A stretch of 64,000 nucleotides of DNA from Burkholderia sp. WAC0059 (GTDB lineage Bacteria; Pseudomonadota; Gammaproteobacteria; Burkholderiales; Burkholderiaceae). Shown one piece after another: positions 35,051-44,413 of this stretch (positions are counted from its first letter, which is position 1; the number at the start of each line of letters is the position of its first letter). Location of the stretch: positions 1-64,000 of the forward strand of contig NZ_PNEO01000006.1 in the NCBI RefSeq assembly GCF_002870125.1, given 5' to 3'. A program made the translations under genes and the position numbers. The notes beneath the pieces were generated by a model, which was not told the DNA's origin, did not search any database, and saw only the letters and a program-made list of their open reading frames with translations.

Positions 35051-37114
35051 ATGCGGATGTCGATTGATGTCGGAGGCACGTTCACTGATCTGATGGTCGA
35101 CGAACCCGGGCGGGCTGCGACCCTGTTCAAGTCGCCCACGACCTATCCGCATCCGATCGGCGGCATTCTCGGCGCCCTGGCGCTTGCGGCGAAGGCGAGC
35201 GGCGTGGAGGTCCACGACCTGCTGGGCCGGACCGAAATGCTGTTCCATTCGACGACGCGGGCCATCAATGCCGTCGTCACCGGCAACGTCGCGAGGACGG
35301 CGTTGCTGGTCACCGCGGGGCATCCGGACATCCTGCTGATCCGCGAAGGCGGCCGCACCGATCCCTTCAACTACCGCGTTCCCTATCCGGCGCCCTACGT
35401 TCCGCGTTCGCTGACCTTCGAAATTCCGGAGCGCATCTGGGCGGACGGCCGCGTTCACGCGCCGCTCGACGAGGCGGCGGTGCTCGGCGTCATCGGCGAG
35501 CTGAAGGCGAGAAAAGTCGAGGCCGTGGCCGTCTCGCTCATCTGGTCGATCGTCAACCCGTCCCATGAGGAGCGCATCGCGGCGTTGCTCGACGCGCATT
35601 TGCCCGGCGTGCCCTATACGCTCTCGCACCGGCTCAATCCGACCGTGCGCGAATATCGGCGCACGTCGGCCTGCGCCATCGACGCTTCCCTCAAGCCGAT
35701 CATGAGCGACTATTTGCGCACGCTGAAATCGGAGTTGCAGGCGCGCGGGCTGACCGGGCAGATCTTCGCGGTGACTTCGCAGGGCGGCCTGGTCGATGTC
35801 GCCGATCTTGCCGCCCGTCCGATCCTCGCGCTCAATTCCGGTCCCGCCATGGCGCCGGTCGCCGGCCGGCATTTCGCTCAATTGGAAAACGTGCGCACCG
35901 CCATCGTCACCGATGCCGGCGGCACGACCTACGACGTCTCGCTGGTACGCGACGGCGCGTTGCCGAGGACGCGCGAGACCTGGCTCGGGCCGATCTACCA
36001 GGGCCATCTGACGGGATTTCCGTCGGTGGACGTGAAGAGCGTCGGGGCCGGCGGCGGCAGCATCGCACGGGTCGATGCCGCCGGCCTGCTGCACGTCGGG
36101 CCGGAAAGCGCGGGCTCGACGCCGGGCCCCGTCTGCTACGGCCGCGGCGGCCATCGTCCGACGCTCACCGATGCGGCGGTGGTGCTCGGCTATATCGACC
36201 CGGCGTTCTTCCTCGGCGGACAGATGAGTCTCGGCCTCGAGGCGGCGCGCGACGCCATCGCGACGCAAATCGCGGCGCCGCTGGGCATCGGCGTCGAAGA
36301 GGCCGCGCTTTCGATCCTGGACCTCGCCACCGAGAGCATGGTGAACGCGATCGAGGACATCACCGTGAAGCAGGGCATCGACCCGGAAGAAACCGCGATG
36401 ATCGGCGGCGGCGGCGCGGCCGGCATCAATGCCGTGCTGATCGCGCGCCGGCTGCGCTGCGCGACCGTGGTTTTTCCGGACGTCGGCGCGGCCCTGAGCG
36501 CGGCCGGCGCCATGATGTCCGAGTTGACCACGGAGTTCTCGCGCACGGCCTTCATGAAGACCACGGCCTTCGATCGCGATCGGGCCAATGCGATCGTCGC
36601 CGAGCTCGTCGCCCAGGCGCAGGCGTTCTTCGCCAAGGCGGGGCCGAACGCCCGCGACGAGCAGATCGACCTTTCCATCGAGGCGCGCTATCCGAGCCAG
36701 GTGTGGGAGATCGACGTGCCCCTGCGAGGCGCCCGGTTCGCGAGCGACGACGACGTGGCTGCGCTGATCGCCGACTTCCACGCCCGACACACCGCGCTGT
36801 TTTCGTTCCGCGACGACGGCGACGCCGTCGAGATCATGAGCTGGCGGGCGCTGGCGCGCTGCCGCGTGTCCGAGGCGGCGTCGATTCGACTTGGCGAGGA
36901 AGGCGGGGCCAAAGACATCAGGTCGAGGCCCATGTATTTCCGCGAGACTGGGCTCGTCGAAGCGCCGGCCTGGCGTCTCGAACGCATGGCCGTAGACGAG
37001 GACGTGGTCGGGCCCGCCATCGTCGAGAGCAACTTCACGACCATCGTGGTGAATCCCGGGGCGCGGGCCGTGCGCCGCGCCGGCGGGCACCTCGTCGTCC
37101 ACTGCGCAACGTAG
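35051..37114 (+). CDS. hyuA: Hydantoinase/oxoprolinase family protein, subunit A
   Basis: The 687-residue product is a full-length HyuA: the ATP-binding DVGGTFTDLMVD motif at 6-17, the central phosphate loop DAGGTTYDVSLV, and GAGGGSIA. HyuA with HyuB forms ATP-dependent hydrolases of cyclic amides, such as N-methylhydantoin amidohydrolase, 5-oxoprolinase or acetone carboxylase relatives. Which ring is opened cannot be told. GGGAG seven bases before the ATG is a good ribosome-binding site. It is the first gene of a transport/catabolic cluster and is divergent from the XRE-cupin regulator. Confidence 0.88.
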   Translation: MRMSIDVGGTFTDLMVDEPGRAATLFKSPTTYPHPIGGILGALALAAKASGVEVHDLLGRTEMLFHSTTRAINAVVTGNVARTALLVTAGHPDILLIREGGRTDPFNYRVPYPAPYVPRSLTFEIPERIWADGRVHAPLDEAAVLGVIGELKARKVEAVAVSLIWSIVNPSHEERIAALLDAHLPGVPYTLSHRLNPTVREYRRTSACAIDASLKPIMSDYLRTLKSELQARGLTGQIFAVTSQGGLVDVADLAARPILALNSGPAMAPVAGRHFAQLENVRTAIVTDAGGTTYDVSLVRDGALPRTRETWLGPIYQGHLTGFPSVDVKSVGAGGGSIARVDAAGLLHVGPESAGSTPGPVCYGRGGHRPTLTDAAVVLGYIDPAFFLGGQMSLGLEAARDAIATQIAAPLGIGVEEAALSILDLATESMVNAIEDITVKQGIDPEETAMIGGGGAAGINAVLIARRLRCATVVFPDVGAALSAAGAMMSELTTEFSRTAFMKTTAFDRDRANAIVAELVAQAQAFFAKAGPNARDEQIDLSIEARYPSQVWEIDVPLRGARFASDDDVAALIADFHARHTALFSFRDDGDAVEIMSWRALARCRVSEAASIRLGEEGGAKDIRSRPMYFRETGLVEAPAWRLERMAVDEDVVGPAIVESNFTTIVVNPGARAVRRAGGHLVVHCAT

Positions 37115-37128
37115 AAGGGGAGATGGAC

Positions 37129-38910
37129 ATGCCGGTCCCGAACCAGTCGAGCGCGCCTGTGGCAAACGGCGTCAAGCTCGCCATCATGCAGAAGCGCTTC
37201 GAGGGCGTGACGCGCAAGATGGCGAACACGCTGTTGCGCACGGCGCGCTCCGGCGTCATCAACACGGCGCGCGACTTTTCCTGCGCGATCGTGACGGCCG
37301 ATTGCGAGCTGCTCACCGCCGCCGACAGCTATCCGATCCACGTCATCGGCGGCGCCGATCTCATGGCGCGGGCGATGCTCGACATCCATCCGGACCTGCG
37401 CCGCGGCGACGCCTTTCTGCACAACTCGCCCTACCACGGGAATTCGCACGCGGCCGACCACACCATCCTCGTGCCGGTCTTCGACGACCGTGACGTCCAC
37501 CGCTTCACGGTCGTCGCCAAGGCTCACCAGGCCGATTGCGGCAACTCGCTGCCGACGACTTACATGGGCAACGCGCGCGACGTCTACGAGGAGGGCGCGC
37601 TGATCTTCCCGGCCGTCAAGGTCCAGTCGCACTACGAGGACAATCGCGACATCGTCAACATGTGCATGATGCGCATCCGCGTGCCGGACCAATGGCGCGG
37701 GGACTATCTCGCCATGATCGGCGCGGCGCGCATCGGCGAGCGCGAGATCGTGCGCATGGGCGAGGAGCTCGGCTGGGAGGCGGTGACTGCGCATGCCGGC
37801 CAGTGGTTCGACCTGACGGAGCGCCAGATGGTCGAGGTCATCTCCACCATCCGGTCCGGCAGCGCCCGGGGCACCTGCACGCACGATCCGCTGCGCGGCA
37901 CGCCGCCCGGCGGCATTCCGGCCAACGCCGACGTCACCGTCGATGCCGCGAACGGCCGCATCACCGTCGACCTCACGGACAACCTCGACTGTCTGCCGGT
38001 GGGCGTGAACCTCAGCGAGGCGTGCGCCCGCTCGGCGGCGCTCGTCGGCGTGCTCAACAGCCTTCCCGTTTCCATCACACCCAATGCCGGCAGCCTGCGC
38101 CGAATCGGGGTGAAGCTGCGCGAGAACTGCTGCGTCGGCATTCCGACGCATCCGCATTCGACCTCGGTGGCGACGACGAATCTCGGCGACCGCGTGTCGA
38201 ACGCGGTGCAGCTCGCCATGTCGGCGATCGATCCGGCCATCGGCATGGCCGAAGGCGGAGCCGCGCTGCCGCCCTCGGCCGGCGTCATCTCGGGCCGCGA
38301 CCCGCGCAACGGACACGCCTTCGTCAACGAGGTGATCCTTGCCGCCGGCGGCGGCCCCGGCACGCCGGTCGAGGATGGATGGCTCTCTCTGTTCTGCATG
38401 GGCAATGCCGGCATGCCGTTCTACGACAGCGTGGAGATCGACGAAATGCTGCACCCGATGATGATCGAGGTTCGCAAGGTCATCGCCGACAGCGAGGGCG
38501 CGGGCACCCATCGCGGCGCGCCGGGCATCGTGACCGCGTTTCGTCCCGTCGATTGCGATTTCGAGCTCGGGTTCTGTTCGGACGGCACGGTGAATCCGTC
38601 GCTCGGGACGCGCGGCGGCGGCAACGCGCGGGCGGCCCGGCAATACCTCGAATCCGATGCGGGCGAGGTACGCGAACTCGGCACCTCGGAGCACGTCTAC
38701 GTGCGCCGCGATCAGCGGGTCGTCTCGATGACCAACGGCGGCGGCGGATACGGCGATCCGGCGGCGCGCGACCCGGAGCGCGTCGCGCGCGACGTGGCCG
38801 AGGGATGGGTTGGCCGCGCGCGCGCCCGCGATATCTACCGCGTCGCGCTGACCGACACCGGGGCGGTCGACGCCGCAGCGACCGCCGCGCTGAGAGCGTC
38901 ACGGCCGTGA
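37129..38910 (+). CDS. hyuB: Hydantoinase B/oxoprolinase family protein
   Basis: The 593-residue product is a complete HyuB: RTARSGVINTARDFSCAIV near the start, then DAFLHNSPYHGNSHAADHTILVPVF, and a glycine-rich end (MTNGGGGYGDP). HyuB is the partner subunit of HyuA in ATP-dependent ring-opening hydrolases. AAGGGGAG ends six bases before ATG 37129; ATG 37123 is an alternative. It starts 14 bases after hyuA, so the two are co-translated subunits. A 181-bp gap follows with no gene, then the binding protein. Confidence 0.88.
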   Translation: MPVPNQSSAPVANGVKLAIMQKRFEGVTRKMANTLLRTARSGVINTARDFSCAIVTADCELLTAADSYPIHVIGGADLMARAMLDIHPDLRRGDAFLHNSPYHGNSHAADHTILVPVFDDRDVHRFTVVAKAHQADCGNSLPTTYMGNARDVYEEGALIFPAVKVQSHYEDNRDIVNMCMMRIRVPDQWRGDYLAMIGAARIGEREIVRMGEELGWEAVTAHAGQWFDLTERQMVEVISTIRSGSARGTCTHDPLRGTPPGGIPANADVTVDAANGRITVDLTDNLDCLPVGVNLSEACARSAALVGVLNSLPVSITPNAGSLRRIGVKLRENCCVGIPTHPHSTSVATTNLGDRVSNAVQLAMSAIDPAIGMAEGGAALPPSAGVISGRDPRNGHAFVNEVILAAGGGPGTPVEDGWLSLFCMGNAGMPFYDSVEIDEMLHPMMIEVRKVIADSEGAGTHRGAPGIVTAFRPVDCDFELGFCSDGTVNPSLGTRGGGNARAARQYLESDAGEVRELGTSEHVYVRRDQRVVSMTNGGGGYGDPAARDPERVARDVAEGWVGRARARDIYRVALTDTGAVDAAATAALRASRP

Positions 38911-39091
38911 CGGCCCGGCGTTTGGCCGGCTGCCGTGCGGGGCGGCCGGACGTATCCGCAGTCGGAATGTCCGCGCATGGATCGCGGCGGCGGTAGCTGC
39001 CGTCTCGACCTCGCGACCGGCACGGCCCCTTGGCTGTGCCGACAGGCCAGGATTCGCAGTCCATTTGATGTTCAACTTCGTCAGGTGACCC

Positions 39092-39949
39092 ATGTTTTCA
39101 TCGAAAATATTCAAACTGCTGTTGTTGGCCGTCGCGAGTTTCTTCTTTGCTTCCGGCGCCTATGCGCAATCCTGCGAGCCGGGCCAGGTCGCGCAGAAGT
39201 ATCCGTCGCTGGCGGGCAAGACGCTGAAGATCGGCATCGATCCCGAGTCGCCGCCCTACGTCTTTCGCGACAGCAAGGACTTCAACAACTTCGTCGGCAT
39301 CGACGCCGATCTCGCCCGCGCGGTCTTCGCCTGCGCTGGCGTCAAGGTGGAATTCTTCTCCGGCGGATGGTCGGGGCTGCTGCCGGCGCTCAACGCAGGC
39401 CAGATCGACGTGATGTGGGATAACCTGTATTACACGCCCGCCCGCGCGCAACAGACGAACTTCGTCACGTACATGCAGGCGGCGACGGGCGGTCTGGTCC
39501 AGGCGGGCAACCCGAAGAAGATCGACGACATCGGCAAGCTGTGCGGCATGACGGTTGCCGCCGGCGTCGGCACGGTCGAAGACCAGATGGCCCAGAAGCA
39601 GTCCGACGAGTGCACGGCGGCAGGCAAGCCGGCAGTGAACCTCATGACGTTCCAGGACATTGCTTCGGGCGCCCGGCTCGTGGCGAGCCGCCGCGCCGAC
39701 GTGATGATGTACGACCTCGCGCTGGTCGACCAACTGGCGAGCCAGAATCCGCAGCTCTATACGCGCGGTTTCATGGTGATGAGCGGGATGAAGATCGCCG
39801 TCGGCATCAAGAAGGGCAACAACGACCTGATGGCAGCCGTATCCGACGGCCTCAAGGCGATGCAGGCCAACCAGACGCAGGCCGCCATCTTCAGGAAGTA
39901 CAACGTCGATCCGAAGCTGATCGCGCCCGTCACGGTGCTGACGCAGTAG
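39092..39949 (+). CDS. Periplasmic amino-acid-type ABC substrate-binding protein
   Basis: The 285-residue product has a clear signal peptide (MFSSKIFKLLLLAVASFFF..., likely cleaved after GAYA) and an SBP_bac_3 fold: LKIGIDPESPPYVF, FVGIDADLARAVF and WSGLLPALNAGQIDVMW. This family binds amino acids and related small polar N-compounds. It is followed 30 bases later by a fused permease-ATPase, which together make a complete importer. The cluster context suggests the ligand is the ring compound attacked by HyuAB; that is inference. Confidence 0.88.
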   Translation: MFSSKIFKLLLLAVASFFFASGAYAQSCEPGQVAQKYPSLAGKTLKIGIDPESPPYVFRDSKDFNNFVGIDADLARAVFACAGVKVEFFSGGWSGLLPALNAGQIDVMWDNLYYTPARAQQTNFVTYMQAATGGLVQAGNPKKIDDIGKLCGMTVAAGVGTVEDQMAQKQSDECTAAGKPAVNLMTFQDIASGARLVASRRADVMMYDLALVDQLASQNPQLYTRGFMVMSGMKIAVGIKKGNNDLMAAVSDGLKAMQANQTQAAIFRKYNVDPKLIAPVTVLTQ

Positions 39950-39979
39950 TCGTGCCCCGCGCCATCGAGGTCGACCGGT

Positions 39980-41722
39980 ATGCCCAACCTTCGCCATTGT
40001 CGTAGTTACGCGCTCGTCGCGGCCGCGCTGTTCGCCGCCCAGTCGGCCGGCGCGGCCGGATTGTCGGGCGAGGCGGTCGCCGGCGGCTTCAGGGAATTGT
40101 TCGGCTACGTCGGTTCGTCGTTTCTGCTCGGCGGCGCCTGGATGGCCGTCAGGATCACCGTGTGCGCAATGGCGATCGGCGTCGTGCTCGGCCTCGCGCT
40201 CGCGCTGATGCGGCTGTCGCGGTACAAGGCGCTGAGCGGCGCGGCGTGGAGCTACATCTGGTTCGTGCGGGGAACGCCCCAGCTTTTGCAGCTCGTGTTC
40301 ATCTTCGATGCGCTGCCGTTGATCGGCTTGCGCTTCGACGCGTTCACGACCGCCGTGATCGGGTTCGCGCTCAACGAGGCGGCGTTCAGCGCCGAGATGT
40401 TCCGCTCGGGAATCCTGTCGGTGAATCGTTCGCAGTCCATCGCGGCGGCCGCGCTCGGCATGGGGCCGTTCCTCACGTTGCGCCGCATCGTCATGCCGCA
40501 GTCGATGCGGGCCCTCGTGCCGGGCCTCGCGAACGACACGATCAACATGCTGAAGCTGACGTCGATCGCGTCGGTGATCTTCGTGAACGAGCTCACGTTC
40601 CGTTCCCAGCAGATCGTCGGGCAGAACTTCAAATTCTTTACCGTGTTCGGCGCGGCCGCCGTGATCTATCTGGCGCTCACGAGCGCCATTTCGGTGCTGC
40701 AGATCGCGCTCGAGCGCAGGTTCGATTACGAAAGCGATCATCGCCTGCGTTTTTCCTTTCTGGGGTTGCGCGCGGCCAGGCGGGCCGTGCCCGGCGAAGC
40801 CGGCGGGGAAACGCTTCGCGAACCGGACGTCGCGCAGCCGGGTTTCGAGCCCACGCCGTCGAACGACGCCCATGCCTGGATTCGCACGCTGTTGCCGCGG
40901 GAGGACGCGCACGCGCACGACGGCCGCGCGCCGTTCGTCGTCTGCAAGAAGGTCTGGAAATCGTACGGCGACCGCGAGATTCTGCGCGGCGTGGACCTGA
41001 CGATCGAGCGCGGCGAGGTCGTGGTCATCCTCGGCCCCAGCGGTTCGGGCAAGAGCACGTTGCTCCGGCTGATCAATCACCTCGAGCCCATGGACTGGGG
41101 GTCGATCAAGGTGGATTCGGAATACGTCGGCTATCGCGAAGGTCCGAACGGCGCGCTGCGGCCGGTGCGCAATCTCGCGCGCGCCCGCGCGCAGAGCCGC
41201 ATCGGCATGGTGTTCCAGCATTTCAATCTGTTCAGTCATCTGACGGCGTTGCAGAACGTCATGGAGGCGCCGTGCCGGGTGTATTCGGCGCCGCGTCGCG
41301 AGGCCGAGACGCTGGGCCGGGCGCTGCTCGCGAGCGTCGGGCTCGCCGCGCACGCGGATCATCTGCCGCATCGGCTTTCCGGGGGCCAGCAGCAACGCGT
41401 CGCCATTGCGCGCGCGCTCGCGGTGAAGCCGAAACTGATGCTGTTCGACGAGCCGACCTCGGCGCTCGACCCGGAACTCGTCGGAGACGTGTTGAACGTC
41501 ATGCGCGGTCTTGCCGACGCGGGGATGACGATGATCGTCGTCACGCACGAAATCCGTTTCGCGCGCGAAGTGGCCGACCGGGTGGTCTTCATGGACGGCG
41601 GCGAGGTGATCGAACAGGGGCCGCCGGAGCAGGTCATCGACAACCCGGGCCACGAACGCACGCGCAAGTTCCTGAACGTCGTCGCGCACGATGCTCCCGT
41701 GCCCGGCGAGGTGACGCCGTGA
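39980..41722 (+). CDS. Fused amino-acid-type ABC permease-ATPase
   Basis: The 580-residue product joins two usually separate subunits. Residues about 1-27 look like a cleavable signal. Residues 49-265 are a HisM/GlnP-type permease (IWFVRGTPQLLQLVFI and the EAA-like loop AAAALGMGPFLTLRRIVMPQ). After a linker, residues about 315-565 are the ATPase: Walker A GPSGSGKST at 352-360, signature LSGGQQQR at 466-473 and Walker B LMLFDEP at 486-492. Such fusions occur in polar amino-acid importers but are uncommon. No second permease is present, so it probably forms a homodimer. Confidence 0.88.
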   Translation: MPNLRHCRSYALVAAALFAAQSAGAAGLSGEAVAGGFRELFGYVGSSFLLGGAWMAVRITVCAMAIGVVLGLALALMRLSRYKALSGAAWSYIWFVRGTPQLLQLVFIFDALPLIGLRFDAFTTAVIGFALNEAAFSAEMFRSGILSVNRSQSIAAAALGMGPFLTLRRIVMPQSMRALVPGLANDTINMLKLTSIASVIFVNELTFRSQQIVGQNFKFFTVFGAAAVIYLALTSAISVLQIALERRFDYESDHRLRFSFLGLRAARRAVPGEAGGETLREPDVAQPGFEPTPSNDAHAWIRTLLPREDAHAHDGRAPFVVCKKVWKSYGDREILRGVDLTIERGEVVVILGPSGSGKSTLLRLINHLEPMDWGSIKVDSEYVGYREGPNGALRPVRNLARARAQSRIGMVFQHFNLFSHLTALQNVMEAPCRVYSAPRREAETLGRALLASVGLAAHADHLPHRLSGGQQQRVAIARALAVKPKLMLFDEPTSALDPELVGDVLNVMRGLADAGMTMIVVTHEIRFAREVADRVVFMDGGEVIEQGPPEQVIDNPGHERTRKFLNVVAHDAPVPGEVTP

Positions 41723-41774
41723 ACGATTCTGCAGGCCGGACGGCGCGGCGAAGACCGAAGAAGGAGAAACGCCC

Positions 41775-42695
41775 ATGACGCGGGAACGCGATTTCGCCGG
41801 ATACGGCGAGCATCCGCCCGATGCACGCTGGCCCGCAGGCGCGCGCATCGCGGTCAATCTCAACCTGAACTTCGAAGGCGGCGGGGAGCGCAACGTCGCC
41901 GACGGCGACGCGTGTTCCGAGGGCATGCTGAACGACATCGGCATGCCGTGCTATGCGGGATTGCGCAGTCCGCTGTCCGAATCGGTATTCGAGTACGGGT
42001 CCCGGGTCGGCGTCTGGCGGGTGCTCGACGTGCTGCGCCAATACCGGCTGAAGGTCAGCGTGCTCGGCGTCGTCACGGCGCTGACGCGTGCGCCGGACGT
42101 GCTGCGAGCGGTCCGGCGGGACGGCCATGAACTGGTCTGCCATGGCTACCGCTGGCTCGACTATCAGACGATGCCGCTCGAAGAGGAGCGCTCGCACGTC
42201 GAGGCCGCCGTCGACTTCATGCTCAAGGTGTCCGGCGGCACACCGTTCGGCTGGATGACGGGACGGCCGGGCATCAACACGCGCTCGCTGATCGCGGCGA
42301 CGGGCCACGTTCTGTACGATCGCGACGAACTCAACGACGAGCTGCCGTACTGGACCGCCGTGGGCGGCCGCCCCCATCTGGTCGTTCCGTACTCGTACGA
42401 GACGAACGACAACCGTTTCAACGAAAACTCAGGGTTCAGCGTGGCCCGCCATTTCTCCGAGTACATGATCGACGCGTTCGACCGGCTTTACGCGGAGGGC
42501 ATACATCGGCCGGCGATTCTCTCGATCGGTCTGCACGACCGGCTCATCGGTCGGCCGGCGCGCATCAGGGGGCTCGTCGATTTCCTCGACTACGCGTCGA
42601 AAAAGCCCGGGGTCTGGTTCTGCACGGGTGCCGACATCGCCCATCATTGGGCGGCGGCGTTTCCGCCGCCCGGTCGCGAGGCGCCACGCCGATGA
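41775..42695 (+). CDS. Polysaccharide-deacetylase-fold hydrolase, PuuE/allantoinase-like
   Basis: The 306-residue product has the NodB-fold order of the PuuE subgroup: NLNLNFEGGGE near the start, EYGSRVGVWRVLDVL, DGHELVCHGYRWLDY, and GWMTGRPGINTRSL. PuuE-type enzymes hydrolyse allantoin or cyclic imides rather than polysaccharide. This fits the hydantoinase genes upstream, since both act on cyclic ureides/imides. The reaction is inferred from subgroup and context. An AAGGAG precedes the ATG. It overlaps the next gene by 4 bases (ATGA). Confidence 0.75.
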   Translation: MTRERDFAGYGEHPPDARWPAGARIAVNLNLNFEGGGERNVADGDACSEGMLNDIGMPCYAGLRSPLSESVFEYGSRVGVWRVLDVLRQYRLKVSVLGVVTALTRAPDVLRAVRRDGHELVCHGYRWLDYQTMPLEEERSHVEAAVDFMLKVSGGTPFGWMTGRPGINTRSLIAATGHVLYDRDELNDELPYWTAVGGRPHLVVPYSYETNDNRFNENSGFSVARHFSEYMIDAFDRLYAEGIHRPAILSIGLHDRLIGRPARIRGLVDFLDYASKKPGVWFCTGADIAHHWAAAFPPPGREAPRR

Positions 42696-43615
42696 GCGCC
42701 CGCGTGCTGGTCACCGGCGCAAACGGCTTCGTCGGCCGTGCGGTGTGCCGCATGCTCGCGGCGCGCGGCACGGGCGTGGTCGCGGCGGACGTCGAGTTCG
42801 ACGAGGGTTTCGGGGGCGTTTCGTTGGAGCGGGTGCGATGCGACCTGACCGATTTCGGGCAGGTGGAAGCGTTGTTCCGGAATGGCGCAATCGACCGCGT
42901 CGTGCATGCCGGCGCGATCTCGGGACCGATGCTCTGTCGCGACGACCCGTTGACGATGCATCGGGTCAATGCGGCGGGCACGCTGAATCTGCTCGAATCC
43001 GCCCGCATTCATCGGGTCGGGCGGTTCGTGCTGCTGTCGTCGATCGCCGTCTACGGCGATCATCCGGCGCTAACGCCCGTCGCCGAGCACGCGCCGCTGC
43101 TGGCGGACGACCCGTACGGTTCCAGCAAGGCGGTGGCCGAACGGTTCGCGCTCTGCTATAGGGCATCGTTCGGCGTGCCGGTGGTTGCGTTGCGCGTATC
43201 GTCGATTTACGGTCCCGCGCGCCGTACGCCGTGCCTCGTTCAGGCATTGATCGATTCGGCCAACGACGATGCGGAGCATGTGGACGTGAGCGCATCGCCG
43301 CTGAGTCTGCGGCAGCTAATCCACATCGACGACTGTGTGCACGGTGTATTGCTCGCGCTGGACAGTACCGCGCCGTTGCAGTTCGCCTACAACATCGCGA
43401 GCGGCACGACGATCTCCGAAGCCGGGCTGGCGCAGGCGGTGGCGGCGCGATACGCGGGCGTGCGCTATCGGCTCTTCGAGGCGCCGCGCTTTTCCGACGG
43501 GCATATCGGGGCGCTCGACATCGGCGCGGCGACGCGCGACCTGAATTTCATCCCTCGCGTGTCGTTGGAGCAGGGATTGTCGACCTACGCGTCTGCGGGT
43601 TCACGGGAGAGGTGA
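42692..43615 (+). CDS. NAD-dependent epimerase/dehydratase (extended SDR)
   Basis: The 307-residue product begins VLVTGANGFVGRAV, the GxxGxxG dinucleotide site, and has the catalytic YxxxK as PYGSSKAVAE with a Ser upstream in LLSSIAVYGD. RVSSIYGP and RQLIHIDD are typical extended-SDR blocks. Members act on nucleotide sugars or on hydroxy acids and amides; the substrate here is unknown. ATG 42692 overlaps the previous stop, indicating coupling. A frame running back to 42647 lies within the upstream gene. Confidence 0.82.
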   Translation: MSARVLVTGANGFVGRAVCRMLAARGTGVVAADVEFDEGFGGVSLERVRCDLTDFGQVEALFRNGAIDRVVHAGAISGPMLCRDDPLTMHRVNAAGTLNLLESARIHRVGRFVLLSSIAVYGDHPALTPVAEHAPLLADDPYGSSKAVAERFALCYRASFGVPVVALRVSSIYGPARRTPCLVQALIDSANDDAEHVDVSASPLSLRQLIHIDDCVHGVLLALDSTAPLQFAYNIASGTTISEAGLAQAVAARYAGVRYRLFEAPRFSDGHIGALDIGAATRDLNFIPRVSLEQGLSTYASAGSRER

Positions 43616-43620
43616 AACGG

Positions 43621-44364
43621 ATGGATCGACGCGAATTCGACGGCAAGGTGGTCCTCGTGACCGGCGCGGGCTCGGGCATCGGGCGATCGCACGCGATGCA
43701 CTTCGCCGGCCTCGGCGCGACGGTGATCGTGCACGACGTGGACGCGGCACGGGTGCGCGAGGTCGTGGACGGTGCCGTCGATGCGGGCGGCCGCGCCGTG
43801 CCCCTGATCGCCGACGTGAGCCAGTGCACCCGCTTTCGCGCCGGGATCGAGCGCGTCGGCGACGAATTGGGCGGGATCGACGTGCTGGTCAACAACGTCG
43901 GGATTGCCGCCGACTGTCCGCTCGAAGCGATTACGGCCGATGCGTTCGACGTGGCGTTTCGCGTCAACGTACTGAGCAGCCTCGTCGCGACGCAGGCCGT
44001 CGTCGGGACGATGAAGGCGCGGCGGCGCGGCAAGATCGTCAATACGTCGTCGAACTGGGGATTGACCGGGCAGGCCGACTCGTCGCTCTACGCGGCGACC
44101 AAGGCCGCGCTGCTCGGCTTCACGAAATCGTGGGCGCGCGAGCTGGCGCCGTGGTCGATCAACGTGAACTGCGTGGCGCCGGGCGGCATCAGGACGGACC
44201 TGTTGCTGGCCAGCGAGGCGAGATTGAACGGCATTCCGCTCGGCCGCTACGGCGAACCGGCGGACGTGTCCAATCTGGTCGAGTTCCTCGCCTCGGACCG
44301 GTCCAGCTACATGACCGGCAACGTGCTGGGCCTGACGGGCGGGGAGTTGATGGTTGGCGCCTGA
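43621..44364 (+). CDS. Short-chain dehydrogenase/reductase
   Basis: The 247-residue product is a classical SDR: TGxxxGIG (VTGAGSGIGRS), NNVG, Ser in VNTSSNWG, YAATK active site, and NCVAPGGIRTDL. It should oxidise an alcohol or reduce a ketone with NAD(P). It starts 6 bases after the epimerase and is the last plus-strand gene of the cluster, converging on the second XRE-cupin regulator. The specific substrate cannot be inferred. Confidence 0.87.
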   Translation: MDRREFDGKVVLVTGAGSGIGRSHAMHFAGLGATVIVHDVDAARVREVVDGAVDAGGRAVPLIADVSQCTRFRAGIERVGDELGGIDVLVNNVGIAADCPLEAITADAFDVAFRVNVLSSLVATQAVVGTMKARRRGKIVNTSSNWGLTGQADSSLYAATKAALLGFTKSWARELAPWSINVNCVAPGGIRTDLLLASEARLNGIPLGRYGEPADVSNLVEFLASDRSSYMTGNVLGLTGGELMVGA

Positions 44365-44413
44365 AACGCGTGAATGGGCCGCCGAAGGCCTGCCGCCGCG
44401 CCGTGCGCCGCGG

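Noticed and set aside
35027..37165. 712-codon minus-strand frame opposite hyuA
   Set aside because: It is the antisense shadow of a GC-rich gene: Arg/His/Gly-rich with no domain. The plus strand holds a clear HyuA.
39098..41944. 948-codon minus-strand frame opposite the binding protein and ABC gene
   Set aside because: It spans two well-supported plus-strand genes and their spacer and has shadow-type composition.
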